From JBGTGG01 sp964398945 (GTDB lineage Bacteria > Bacteroidota > Bacteroidia > Cytophagales > Cyclobacteriaceae): DNA of 64,000 nt. Within the stretch, counting starts at the first letter, position 1. Each line of letters begins with the position of its first letter. The notes below the pieces were generated by a model that made no database searches, was not told where the DNA came from, and worked only from the letters and a program-made list of their open reading frames with translations. Both the position numbers and the translations under genes were made by a program. The DNA lies in contig CAYNOT010000013.1 of the NCBI GenBank assembly GCA_964398945.1, positions 78,153 to 142,152 on the forward strand, given 5' to 3'. This document shows positions 34,776-43,541 of the stretch, piece after piece.

Positions 34776-34849
34776 AAATAACAGCCACATTGATTCTATC
34801 CGTCATCTTATCATCTTCCTATGGGCAAGTAAGGTTATATATTATATAG
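34772..34849 (+). pseudogene. Signal-peptide stub of a gene cut by the R-M island
   Basis: The frame MKITATLILSVILSSSYGQ is a complete signal peptide followed by only six residues (VRLYII) and a stop. It is coupled to the DUF2721 gene by an ATGA overlap, as a real operon member would be. The junction near 34828 coincides with a change to AT-rich, palindrome-bearing DNA that leads to the restriction-modification genes. The rest of the gene was not found on the far side of the island (38744-38898). Confidence 0.7.
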
Positions 34850-35040
34850 TTGGCAGTAATAGGCCCGGACAATTTGGTCATCTAACGGGTGACACTCTAC
34901 TAATAAAGATTCTCCACTTGGACAAGTGAACGGCTTCGGGACTACTTGGACTTTGAGAAAAATTAAAACGCAGGACAGAATAAAGAATACAACCGGCCCT
35001 TCGCGTTTTTAAGAAGAGTTCCCCACCGATTGCCCGCACA

Positions 35041-35100
35041 TTTGGCACATGCCATAGCAGTTCAGACCCACCGAGACACCAAAGCTATGGCATAGCCAAA
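35041..35100. repeat. 60-bp hairpin-forming inverted repeat
   Basis: TTTGGCACATGCCATAGC faces GCTATGGCATAGCCAAA across 25 bases. The arms pair over 16 positions with one small bulge. The symmetry covers exactly this 60-base interval. Confidence 0.85.
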
Positions 35101-35148
35101 TATCCTGCCCACCTCTAACAGACGACTTTAAATTTCCACAAACTATCC

Positions 35149-35170
35149 TATATTTGTCATAAAATGACAA
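35149..35170 (+). promoter_or_regulatory. Controller promoter with operator palindrome
   Basis: The -7 box TATATTTG (35149-35156) overlaps the perfect palindrome TTGTCATAAAATGACAA (35154-35170), which lies about 23 bp before the controller start codon. A palindrome over the core promoter is the classic layout for autoregulation by an R-M controller protein. Confidence 0.65.
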
Positions 35171-35192
35171 GATTTTAAAATCAATTCTTAAA

Positions 35193-35498
35193 ATGAACAA
35201 CTTCGGAGACCACATTAGGCACCTACGAAAGGACAACGACTTGACCCTCACTAAACTTGCAGCAATGCTTGACATGGATTCGGCAAATCTTAGTAAAATA
35301 GAAACAGGCAAGAGAAGTTTTGATGAGAAGAAACTACCGCTCTTTTGCAAAATATTTAAACTTGATTTAGATAAAATGAAGAACGAACTAATAAGTGAAA
35401 AATTCGCAAACAAGGTTTATACTGAAAACCTAGACAGAGTAGTTTTCAAATTAGCAGAACAAAAAGTTAAATACTTGACAAAAAATGATAAGCACTAA
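35193..35498 (+). CDS. HTH controller-like regulator of the R-M system
   Basis: 101 residues. The Cro/CI HTH (~6-62) reads HIRHLRKDNDLTLTKLAAML and DMDSANLSKIETGKRSFDEK. A short helical tail follows. It is the first gene of the island and overlaps the first methyltransferase gene by 14 bp. Controller proteins delay or balance endonuclease and methylase expression. That role here is inferred from position and from the palindrome over its promoter. Confidence 0.8.
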   Translation: MNNFGDHIRHLRKDNDLTLTKLAAMLDMDSANLSKIETGKRSFDEKKLPLFCKIFKLDLDKMKNELISEKFANKVYTENLDRVVFKLAEQKVKYLTKNDKH

Positions 35499-36711
35499 AA
35501 CAACGCAATACAAATTGCCAAAAGAATCTTTATTGCTTATTCAAGAGCCTCAGATTCGGCTTTTTGAAGATGAGTTCAAAGCTTCCTTAAAGAGGCAATT
35601 TATTGGAATAGACTTTAGGCAAAGAGGCTATACTGTCAATGACAAAGTGGATTCAATTATTGATAGCAAAATTCAGACAATCGGTTTTTTTTCAGGAGCA
35701 GGTGGACTTGATATTGGATCACAATTAGCAGGCGCTAAAGTCATTTCAAGTTTAGATTTCGATAGAGATAGTGTAGCAACAATGAAAGCCAATAAATATT
35801 TTGCTCACTCAACACATTTTCATAGAGATATTAAAGAGATGAGTTCAAAGGACTATTCTAAAATAATTAAAGGGAATAATCCCGAGAAACTAATTTTAGT
35901 AGGCGGGCCACCTTGTCAACCATTTTCTAAAGCAGGCTATTGGGTTACTCATAAAAACAGACTTGGTAGCGAAGATCCAAGAAACATGATTGGACAATAC
36001 TTAAGAATTGTTGAAGAGATAAGACCAGATGGATTTATTCTTGAGAATGTTGAAAGCTTGATGCATCCCAAAAATACCAATGCAGTCTCTGATTTGAAAG
36101 AAGCAATTGACAATCTGGGCTATAAGTTTATTGTCTATCGAGCTAACGCTTTAGATTTTGGTGTTCCTCAAAAAAGAAAGAGAGTATTTTTTATTGCATC
36201 AAAAAAAAGCATCAAAGGCGAGCCAATTAAGACTCATGGTGACGAAATGGAAGTTCTGTATAATACTTCACTTCTGCCGCACGAAAGAGTGATTGATTGG
36301 ATTGGCAAATTCGATACTGATAAATATTTTGAACCTGAAGAGTTAACAGTAGGCAAAACCTATGAAGAAGAGTTAAAACAAATTCCGCCAGGGCAAAACT
36401 ATTTTGCTCTATCCGAAAGAAGTGGTCATCCAAATCCAAGATTTCAAGCGAATAAAAGGTTTTGGAGTTTTCTATTGAAGCTTCATCCGAATCAACCATC
36501 TTGGACAATTGCTGCACAGCCGGGTCCTTGGGTTGGTCCGTTTCATTGGAATAACAGACGATTGAGAGTTCCTGAGAGCGCAGCCATTCAAACTTTCCCG
36601 GAAGACTACCATTTTGTCGGAAGTAGACGATCAATACAAAAACAAATTGGCAATGCTGTTCCCCCACTGTTAGGAAAAGCAATAATCAGACATTTAATCT
36701 CAAGTATTTAA
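35485..36711 (+). CDS. DNA cytosine-5 methyltransferase 1
   Basis: 408 residues with an N-terminal extension (~1-70) before the C5-MTase core. Motif I IGFFSGAGGLDIGSQ, motif IV GGPPCQPFSKAGYW (catalytic Cys of PCQ), motif VI ILENVESL, motif VIII QKRKRVFFIA and motif X KQIGNAVPPLLGKA are all intact. It should methylate one cytosine in the island's recognition sequence to protect host DNA. It overlaps the controller gene by 14 bp and the second methyltransferase by 1 bp (TAATG). Confidence 0.95.
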   Translation: MISTKTTQYKLPKESLLLIQEPQIRLFEDEFKASLKRQFIGIDFRQRGYTVNDKVDSIIDSKIQTIGFFSGAGGLDIGSQLAGAKVISSLDFDRDSVATMKANKYFAHSTHFHRDIKEMSSKDYSKIIKGNNPEKLILVGGPPCQPFSKAGYWVTHKNRLGSEDPRNMIGQYLRIVEEIRPDGFILENVESLMHPKNTNAVSDLKEAIDNLGYKFIVYRANALDFGVPQKRKRVFFIASKKSIKGEPIKTHGDEMEVLYNTSLLPHERVIDWIGKFDTDKYFEPEELTVGKTYEEELKQIPPGQNYFALSERSGHPNPRFQANKRFWSFLLKLHPNQPSWTIAAQPGPWVGPFHWNNRRLRVPESAAIQTFPEDYHFVGSRRSIQKQIGNAVPPLLGKAIIRHLISSI

Positions 36712-37742
36712 TGAAGCCTAAAATCGTAAGTATTTTTTCAGGAGTTGGTGGAATAGATTTGGGTTTTGAAAAAGCAGGGTTTGAGACGGTTTTTGCTTCT
36801 GACATCTGGGACAAAGCTTGTCAGTCTCTAAAAGAGAATTTCCCGAAGTGTGAAGTTGTTTGTGATGATATCGCAAATATTGACTTCAGAAAAATCAAAA
36901 AAAAGCACAAAGTCATTGACGGACTTGTGGGAGGACCACCTTGTCCACCTTTCTCAAAGTCTAGATTCTACAGAAAAGAAAAGGAAAGAGGAATAGACGA
37001 TGAAGACGGCTTTATAAGTGTAACCAACTATTTTCGAGCCGTTGAAGAATTAAGTCCTAAATTTTTCTTTTTTGAAAATGTACATGGCTTTGTTTATAAA
37101 CCTCATCAAAGTGCTTTAGAGTTAGTAGAAAAAGAAAGTAAAAGATTAGGTTACAAAATATTTCATAATGTTGTTAATGCTGCTGATTTTGGAGTTCCAC
37201 AAACGCGGCAAAGATTCATCTGCATTGGCGTAAAAAAATCAATGGCCGATTTTAAGTTTCCAAAACAAACACACTCTGATCCAACTAAACCACTTAATGG
37301 ATACAAGAGTTGGGTAACATGTGGTGACATTTTGAAAGACATCGACTATGATTTACCAGAAGATAAAAAAATGGAAGCAGGTTCAAAACATAAACACTTA
37401 TTAAAACTTGTACCGCCTGGTGATAACTATTTGTTTTTTACTTCAGAAAGAAATCATCCTAAGCCACTTTTTAAATGGCGCTCAAGGTATTGGTCATTTC
37501 TTTTAAAATTATCACCTGACAGACCATCATGGACTATTCAGGCAAGTCATTCAAATAATATGGGCCCTTTTCACTGGAAAAACAGATTCTTACGAATAGA
37601 AGAGATTAAAAGAATTCAAACTTTCAATAAAAGCCACATCTTTCTTGGCTCTTTCAAAGAGCAATGGAGACAAATTGGAAACGCAGTGCCTCCCTTATTA
37701 GCTAATAAGTTCGCAAGTGAAATAAAAAAACAATACTTTTAA
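36711..37742 (+). CDS. DNA cytosine-5 methyltransferase 2
   Basis: 343 residues with the full C5-MTase motif set: motif I SIFSGVGGIDLGFEKAGF, motif IV GGPPCPPFSKSRF (PCP instead of the usual PCQ), motif VI FFENVHGF, motif VIII QTRQRFICIG and motif X RQIGNAVPPLLANKF. Its target-recognition region differs from that of methyltransferase 1. Two C5 enzymes beside one endonuclease suggest that the two strands of an asymmetric site are modified separately. The start overlaps the previous stop. Confidence 0.95.
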   Translation: MKPKIVSIFSGVGGIDLGFEKAGFETVFASDIWDKACQSLKENFPKCEVVCDDIANIDFRKIKKKHKVIDGLVGGPPCPPFSKSRFYRKEKERGIDDEDGFISVTNYFRAVEELSPKFFFFENVHGFVYKPHQSALELVEKESKRLGYKIFHNVVNAADFGVPQTRQRFICIGVKKSMADFKFPKQTHSDPTKPLNGYKSWVTCGDILKDIDYDLPEDKKMEAGSKHKHLLKLVPPGDNYLFFTSERNHPKPLFKWRSRYWSFLLKLSPDRPSWTIQASHSNNMGPFHWKNRFLRIEEIKRIQTFNKSHIFLGSFKEQWRQIGNAVPPLLANKFASEIKKQYF

Positions 37743-37744
37743 AT

Positions 37745-38743
37745 ATGAGCGTTAGAAACACACTAATTTTAAACCACTCAGATTTAAAATATCTGCTTAT
37801 AGACAGTTTGCGTCTATACTCTGACAACGTTGTGTTTATTGATGGAAATAATCCTTATCGTTTCTCAATAAATAAAAAGACATTTTATGTTCTTATTAAA
37901 AACGTTCATGAATCAGGTGACGGCAGAAGCAATCAAGATGAGTGCAGAATTCAGGTGGCAAAGACAGGGAACTTTAATGACGCTTTAAATTCAAAAACAG
38001 AAGTCATTGTTCTAGGATACTTTGCTGACGAGAAAGTATTCACCGCGTGGAATCCATACCTAATGAGAGATCGCTTTAACCAAAAGCAAACGATTTCTCT
38101 CTATTCAAGATTTTCAGTTCAAAAGCAAGCCGCAATTAGCAAGATAGCTGCCTACAGAGATACAAATGACCAATCTGTAATTAGCTTTCGGCCAGACTAT
38201 CTAGGATTATATCTGGAAAACTTATCCAATATTCATTTACTAAGTGATATAGAATTACTTGCATTGGTTAATGAATCAGATTCATTAAACACAAATAATT
38301 TAGACGGCTTTGCTGACTTTCCTGAAGGGCACTTGACAATTACTCACACAAGATATAAACGCGATCCTCGCTTTAAAGCGATCGTTTATGAAGCTTATGA
38401 CAATAGATGTGCAATGTGTGGAATTCAATTAGAATTAATTGAAGCCGCCCACATAGTTCCACATTCACATGAAAAAGGAACAGATGAAATTGGCAATGGC
38501 ATTAGTCTTTGTGCACTCCATCATACAGCATATGACCGATCACTCATATATTTTGACAATGAATTCAATATTCTGATTAACGGAAGCAAAATGGAGTATT
38601 TAGAAAAAGTTGGTCTTGACTCTGGATTTAGAAAATTTCAAGCATTGGCTTTTGACAAGATCGTATTACCTACTAATCACACATTAAGACCTAATGTAGA
38701 GAATATTAAATTGGCGAATCAAGCAAGAGGAATTAATGTCTAA
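37745..38743 (+). CDS. HNH restriction endonuclease
   Basis: 332 residues. The N-terminal ~200 residues have no motif I can name and probably supply DNA recognition. The C-terminal HNH domain (~210-265) reads YDNRCAMCGIQLELIEAAHI, then VPHSHEKGTDEIGNGISLCA and LHHTAYDRSLI, with the zinc-type CxxC, the catalytic AHI and the late HHTAYD. It follows the second methyltransferase by 2 bp, so it is the nuclease of this system. The recognition sequence cannot be read from the protein. Confidence 0.87.
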   Translation: MSVRNTLILNHSDLKYLLIDSLRLYSDNVVFIDGNNPYRFSINKKTFYVLIKNVHESGDGRSNQDECRIQVAKTGNFNDALNSKTEVIVLGYFADEKVFTAWNPYLMRDRFNQKQTISLYSRFSVQKQAAISKIAAYRDTNDQSVISFRPDYLGLYLENLSNIHLLSDIELLALVNESDSLNTNNLDGFADFPEGHLTITHTRYKRDPRFKAIVYEAYDNRCAMCGIQLELIEAAHIVPHSHEKGTDEIGNGISLCALHHTAYDRSLIYFDNEFNILINGSKMEYLEKVGLDSGFRKFQALAFDKIVLPTNHTLRPNVENIKLANQARGINV

Positions 38744-38898
38744 ATCGCACACACTTTGCCATGCCGCACATTCAACCCACAACCAAAGCCAGTCAAAGAG
38801 TGTGCTCAGTGTAGTGTAAGTAGAGAAAGTTGTCAATAAAAAATGCCCCACCGCACGACTAACTAAAAAAGAGTGCTGTTAATTAACGGGGGACGAAA

Positions 38899-40209
38899 TC
38901 AGTCCTCTTTTAATCCCGGTTCGCGCGACAAGAATTCATCATACAATCTTGTTTGCCGGCTTGTCATTGGAATTTGCCAACCATTGATAAAAACCTGAAC
39001 GATATTGGTTTTTGTTTCAAACGGATCGCCATCGCAAATAAATAAGTTGGCGGTTTTTCCCACTTCAATAGAACCAAGCTGACCGGCTACACCAAAAATT
39101 TCAGCCGGCACAATTGTAACGGCTTTCAATGCTTCTTCTTTTCCCATACCGAATGCAGCGGCAAAGCCAGCATTATAAGGAAGGTTCCGAACGTTCTCCG
39201 CTTGTTGTGTTTGAATGGCAACTTTCACTCCCGCTTTCTGCATCAATCCCGGATTGGCGTATGCTTTGTCGTACCGATCGTAATCACGCGAAGGTAAACT
39301 CAACACCGGCCCGACAATTACTGGTATTTTTGCTTTGGCGATTTCATCGGCAACACGCCATCCTTCAGCAACGCCCGTAAGCACTACTTTTTTTACTTCC
39401 CTTTCCTTTACCCACTTCAATGCCGATTGAATATCCTTTGAAGCATTCACTTCGATCATCAACATCTTTTCACCACGCACAACCGATAGCAACGCATCCA
39501 TTTCAGGATAATACCCAAGTCCTTTTCCTTTTGATGCCGAATCAAGTTTATGATATTGAACGGCTTTGTCCCAAACATCAGTGAGTGTTTCCAATGCTTT
39601 CTCCGATGCTTTCTTTATTTCATCCTCCGACCTTCGATCATAAAAACCCCTTCTCCCAGTGTTCGGAAAAGCCAGCACCACCCCTTCAAAACCTGCATAC
39701 ATCTGATCAGGTGTATAGCCATACAAGTTTATCAATGCTGCTGTTCCCGCAAACAGCCTTCCATCAGGTTTTGTGATTACGGTAGTAACACCGCTCACGC
39801 GCGTAACCGGTATCAACACTGAGTTTGGGTTCACGGCAGTCAAGGCTTTCATCTGTGGCACAATATCACCGGTTTCATTATGGTCTTGTGTACGCGGGTC
39901 GGACCCCACTTCCGACAAACCAATTTGTGTTCCACTGTCGATCATGCCCGGATAAATCCAGGCACCTTTGCAATCAATGATAGTAGCTCCCGCAGGTGGC
40001 TGGACGTTGGTCCCAACTGCGGTTATTTTTCCATTGGTGATCACCACAGTACCGTTAGGGATTTTTCCTTTTGTTACCGTTTCAATAGCGGCATTCGTCA
40101 ACGCGAAGGTTCCGTATTTACCTTTCAGGTCTTGTGCATCAAGGTGCATTACAAAAACGCAAAGCAGTGCCACAATCAGTCCTGCCAACGTATATAGTTT
40201 TCTTTCCAT
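38899..40209 (-). CDS. Amidohydrolase-like protein lacking metal ligands
   Basis: 436 residues, signal peptide (LIVALLCVFVMHLDAQ), amidohydrolase fold (composite beta-sandwich TNAAIETVTKGKIPNGTVVI and TIM barrel). The usual HxH after strand 1 is replaced: WIYPGMIDSGTQIGLSEVG. The later metal positions also lack ligands (MLMIEVNAS for strand 5, VVLTGVAEGW for strand 6, VAIQTQQ where the Asp is expected). It should therefore not be a normal metal-dependent hydrolase. It is the last gene of a three-gene operon of homologues. Confidence 0.85.
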   Translation of the reverse strand: MERKLYTLAGLIVALLCVFVMHLDAQDLKGKYGTFALTNAAIETVTKGKIPNGTVVITNGKITAVGTNVQPPAGATIIDCKGAWIYPGMIDSGTQIGLSEVGSDPRTQDHNETGDIVPQMKALTAVNPNSVLIPVTRVSGVTTVITKPDGRLFAGTAALINLYGYTPDQMYAGFEGVVLAFPNTGRRGFYDRRSEDEIKKASEKALETLTDVWDKAVQYHKLDSASKGKGLGYYPEMDALLSVVRGEKMLMIEVNASKDIQSALKWVKEREVKKVVLTGVAEGWRVADEIAKAKIPVIVGPVLSLPSRDYDRYDKAYANPGLMQKAGVKVAIQTQQAENVRNLPYNAGFAAAFGMGKEEALKAVTIVPAEIFGVAGQLGSIEVGKTANLFICDGDPFETKTNIVQVFINGWQIPMTSRQTRLYDEFLSREPGLKED

Positions 40210-40220
40210 GATTTCCTTCC

Positions 40221-41588
40221 TTACTTAAGCTCAAATAATTTCATTCCCATCACCACTGCTTCTTCCATACAATGGTCATGCTGCTCATGGTGGTAAAACG
40301 TACCAACATCTATGGTTTGGCGTGGGTCGATATAAATGCGTTGATCGTCAGCATCTTTTTCACGATCAAATTCAACCACACCATCCACAAGCGTGTACAA
40401 GGGGATCGCATAAACCGACAAGGGATGCGCACTAAAAATGGCAACATCTGCTTCTTTTCCTACTTCCAATGATCCAACCCGGCTATCAATTCCCAATTGC
40501 TTTGCAGGGTTTATGGTAATCAATGCCAACGCTTCTTCATCGGTAAGGCCGCCATATTTTTGTGTCTTTGCTGCTTCATGATACAAATGGCGGATCAATT
40601 CGGCATCATCAGAATTGATGGAAGTGTTGATACCATTCCTTGTAAGGATTGCTGCATTGTATGCTGTCGAATAATACACTTCAAATTTGTATGCCCACCA
40701 ATCGGCAAACACGGAAGCCATCGCGCCCGCTGCTGCCAATTCAGGGGCCACTTTAAATCCTTCATTCACATGTTGAAATACCAGACGTGTGATCCCAAAA
40801 TCTTTGCACACTTTCAACAACATATAAATTTCATCCGCGCGGTACGAGTGGCAATGCACAATAATGTTTCCTTTTAAAATATCGGCCAACGTTTCCAACC
40901 GAAGATCATACGCGGGTGGCGCTCCCCTAAATCCTTTGGTAGCCTTGGCTTTGTTATATGCATCCCACTCCGCCATGTATTCCTGCGCTTTTGAAAACGA
41001 TTCGCGAAGTACAAACTCAACCCCCATACGGGTGCTGGGCACCAATCCATTTCCACCATGGTTACGCGTAGGATTTTCACCCAATGCAAACTTGATCGTG
41101 CGCGGTGCACCTTGCATTACCAAATTATCCGGATCAACCGTTCCGTAGCGATGTTTGATAGTCTCGCATTGTCCACCGATCACATTTGCAGAACCATGCA
41201 TGGCATGCGATACCGTAACACCGCCTGCCAATGCCCGATAAATCCCAACATCCAGCGGGTTCAACGCATCGCCCGTAAAAACTTCTGCTGTTACTGGCCG
41301 CGTACCTTCATTCACAACATCTATTGCAAGATGTGAATGCGCATCAATGATTCCCGGCATTACAAATTTTCCGGTTGCATCGATTTCCAAATATCCTTTT
41401 GGCAACGCAATACTTTTTCCGATTTTATCAATCTTTCCATCCTTGATCAATACATCTGTATTTTCAAGTGTTCCTTTTGTAACCGTGAGCACCGTTCCGT
41501 TCTTGATCAATACGTTTCCCTTCTCTTGTGCCGGTGCGGAAAAGAAAGAAGTAAGTAATAGGAGTATAATTATTTTCTTCATCATCAT
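40221..41588 (-). CDS. Secreted amidohydrolase with intact metal site
   Basis: 455 residues with a signal peptide (MKKIIILLLLTSFFSAPAQ). Metal ligands are present: PGIIDAHSHLAID (HxH), IIVHCHSYRADE (strand-5 His), LVFQHVNEGF (strand-6 His) and SINSDDAELIRHL (strand-8 Asp). It is closest in look to imidazolonepropionase/prolidase-like amidohydrolases of Bacteroidota, which cleave cyclic amides or dipeptides. The substrate is unknown. It lies between two homologues that have lost these residues and is probably the only active hydrolase of the three. Confidence 0.9.
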   Translation of the reverse strand: MMMKKIIILLLLTSFFSAPAQEKGNVLIKNGTVLTVTKGTLENTDVLIKDGKIDKIGKSIALPKGYLEIDATGKFVMPGIIDAHSHLAIDVVNEGTRPVTAEVFTGDALNPLDVGIYRALAGGVTVSHAMHGSANVIGGQCETIKHRYGTVDPDNLVMQGAPRTIKFALGENPTRNHGGNGLVPSTRMGVEFVLRESFSKAQEYMAEWDAYNKAKATKGFRGAPPAYDLRLETLADILKGNIIVHCHSYRADEIYMLLKVCKDFGITRLVFQHVNEGFKVAPELAAAGAMASVFADWWAYKFEVYYSTAYNAAILTRNGINTSINSDDAELIRHLYHEAAKTQKYGGLTDEEALALITINPAKQLGIDSRVGSLEVGKEADVAIFSAHPLSVYAIPLYTLVDGVVEFDREKDADDQRIYIDPRQTIDVGTFYHHEQHDHCMEEAVVMGMKLFELK

Positions 41589-41594
41589 CCTTGC

Positions 41595-43274
41595 TTAATT
41601 TTTTGGATTTTTTGTTCCTTCCATCGGGAAACTACCAAACTGCCCGATTGATGCAGTGCCGGTAAAAAACCCGCCTTCAACAGTACCGTTACATTCCACC
41701 GTCATGGTTTGGCCACCAAAGGTTACTGTATAGGCAAAATGCAATTTGTTTCCTTCCAATTCCACAACATCCAACGCAACCTCATCCGGTAGTCGTCCAC
41801 CGGAAATGGTGCCTACATATCGGTCACCTTCTTTCTTGAACATTACTTTACCTTCCGTATCGCCTTGTGGCGTTTCCGTTTTCATCGACCAATTCCCACC
41901 GATATCAACCTTCACATTCGGATCACCCTTTTCTGTTTCTTTCACTTCATACTTCGTTGGTAATCCGTCAACAAATACATACCGTACTTTTGCCTTTTCT
42001 GAAAAGTAAGGTTTATCGCTGATCACAATATTGGCCATTTTGCCAACATCAATCGAACCCATGCGATCAGAAAGCCCAAGTAATTGTGCAGGTGATGTAG
42101 TAAGCGCTGCCAATGCCTGGTCTTCTGTTAACCCGGCTTCGATCATCCGTCTCAAATTGGAATGGATGTCTTTTGTTTTTGCGCTCAGGGCAGAAAACCC
42201 AAATGTCAATCCTGCTTTTTGAAAGGATGCAGCCTGCGCGGTGTACTTGTCAATAAACTCTTCTTTACGTTTTTCCAGTGCTTCCTTTTCAACATTGCTT
42301 TTCACCGCGTCTGTCTTTTCATCCTTTTTCCCTTCTTTGATTTTTTCGGGCAGATCAAGGCTTAAAAAAACTTTTGCATTGGAAGCTTTAATATCCCCGA
42401 TGATATCCCAACCTTCTTTCAGATCACCAATAATCAGTGAAAAGCCAAGGTCCTTTTTTAATGTCAATACCCGTTGGGTCTCCAATACTTTTTCGGATTT
42501 AAACAACACCGGTTGCCGGCCTTCGATCACCGGATAAAACGCTTGCAGCACACGGTCCGTTGTAGGCCGTTCCAATGCAGAACGATTGGATGCATACATT
42601 CCTGCATAGCCAAGTGAAAGAGCAGCTTGCCGGTACAGTTGGCGGTACTTGGCCATTACACCAATGGTAGTGCCTGGGTACATTCGCGAAGCGCCAGTGA
42701 GTTGAGAATAGAATGATGAGTTGCTGACCAACACCATTTCATCGGCTGAAGCACCCCCCAATAAAATAATTGCTCCGTTTCCCGGCAACATCTGACCATA
42801 CGGAACTACCTGTGCAGCCGTAAAACCGATAGCACGTAAATCCTGAATCCCCTTGTCGGTCGCATCCAAAAAATTCCGGACATCCAGCTGCGGTGTAATA
42901 CCGGCTAAATTATCAGGTGGATTGCTCCTGTCTTTTGGGCGTTCACTTTCTTCTTTCGGTTTTGTTACCCCTACGTTGGACAATCCATCGATAAAGCCGG
43001 AATATGCATACATGCTATCCGCTTTAATGATAATAGCATTGGCTGGAATAGGGACATTTTTTCCGACAGAAAGGATGAGACCATCTTTGATCACCAGGGT
43101 TCCCATCGAAACCATTCGTCCGGGGGCTTGTACAATATTAATATTGGTGATCGCGTACGTTTTGGAAACCGGTCGAAGTTCGTCTATGTTTTGTGGAAAG
43201 GCGGATACGGAAACGCACCAAAGCGCCAGTAGCATTCCTGCTTTCGAATTACTTATAATTCGGTGTGTGGCCAT
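41595..43274 (-). CDS. Amidohydrolase-like protein with C-terminal extension, ligands lost
   Basis: 559 residues. A signal-like N-terminus (AGMLLALWCVSVSAFPQ) precedes an amidohydrolase fold whose first metal motif reads YSGFIDGLSNVGVTKPKE (no HxH). The strand-8 region FGFSALSAKTKD lacks a clear Asp ligand. Residues ~455-559 form an extra beta-rich domain (VDIGGNWSMKTETPQGDTEG, VMFKKEGDRYVGTISGGRLP) of the sort appended to many Cytophagales amidohydrolases. It is the first gene of the operon, 6 bp before the intact homologue. Confidence 0.85.
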   Translation of the reverse strand: MATHRIISNSKAGMLLALWCVSVSAFPQNIDELRPVSKTYAITNINIVQAPGRMVSMGTLVIKDGLILSVGKNVPIPANAIIIKADSMYAYSGFIDGLSNVGVTKPKEESERPKDRSNPPDNLAGITPQLDVRNFLDATDKGIQDLRAIGFTAAQVVPYGQMLPGNGAIILLGGASADEMVLVSNSSFYSQLTGASRMYPGTTIGVMAKYRQLYRQAALSLGYAGMYASNRSALERPTTDRVLQAFYPVIEGRQPVLFKSEKVLETQRVLTLKKDLGFSLIIGDLKEGWDIIGDIKASNAKVFLSLDLPEKIKEGKKDEKTDAVKSNVEKEALEKRKEEFIDKYTAQAASFQKAGLTFGFSALSAKTKDIHSNLRRMIEAGLTEDQALAALTTSPAQLLGLSDRMGSIDVGKMANIVISDKPYFSEKAKVRYVFVDGLPTKYEVKETEKGDPNVKVDIGGNWSMKTETPQGDTEGKVMFKKEGDRYVGTISGGRLPDEVALDVVELEGNKLHFAYTVTFGGQTMTVECNGTVEGGFFTGTASIGQFGSFPMEGTKNPKN

Positions 43275-43541
43275 TCGAAAATATAGTTTAGGTTTTAGGT
43301 TTAGTGTTCAAACTCGGTGAAAGATAACCCAATTACCAAACGATCGTCAACGCTTGTACAGGAGTGGCAATAATATTTCGTAAGAGGTTTTCGCTTTGAA
43401 AAACAGAGGATATTTCCAAACTCATCGGTTCACTACAGGTTTTCGTCAATTCAATACAAAACCGTTTGCTGCCCCGAATCCCTACCCGATACTTGTACCG
43501 TAAAAGAAACCAAACAAGGTTTTAATCAAATTATTCAACAA

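Larger units (their letters stand above)
34850..35192. other. Left flank of the restriction-modification island
   Basis: Non-coding DNA between the truncated gene and the controller gene. It holds a long inverted repeat (35041-35100) and, at its right end, the controller promoter with an operator-like palindrome. Small stems such as TTGGACAAGTGAACG occur near 34917. No credible gene was seen on either strand. Confidence 0.5.

Noticed and set aside
40864..41148. Long plus-strand frames opposite the amidohydrolase, ABC and ccoNO genes
   Set aside because: They are antisense shadows of well-supported genes and show no motifs or start signals.
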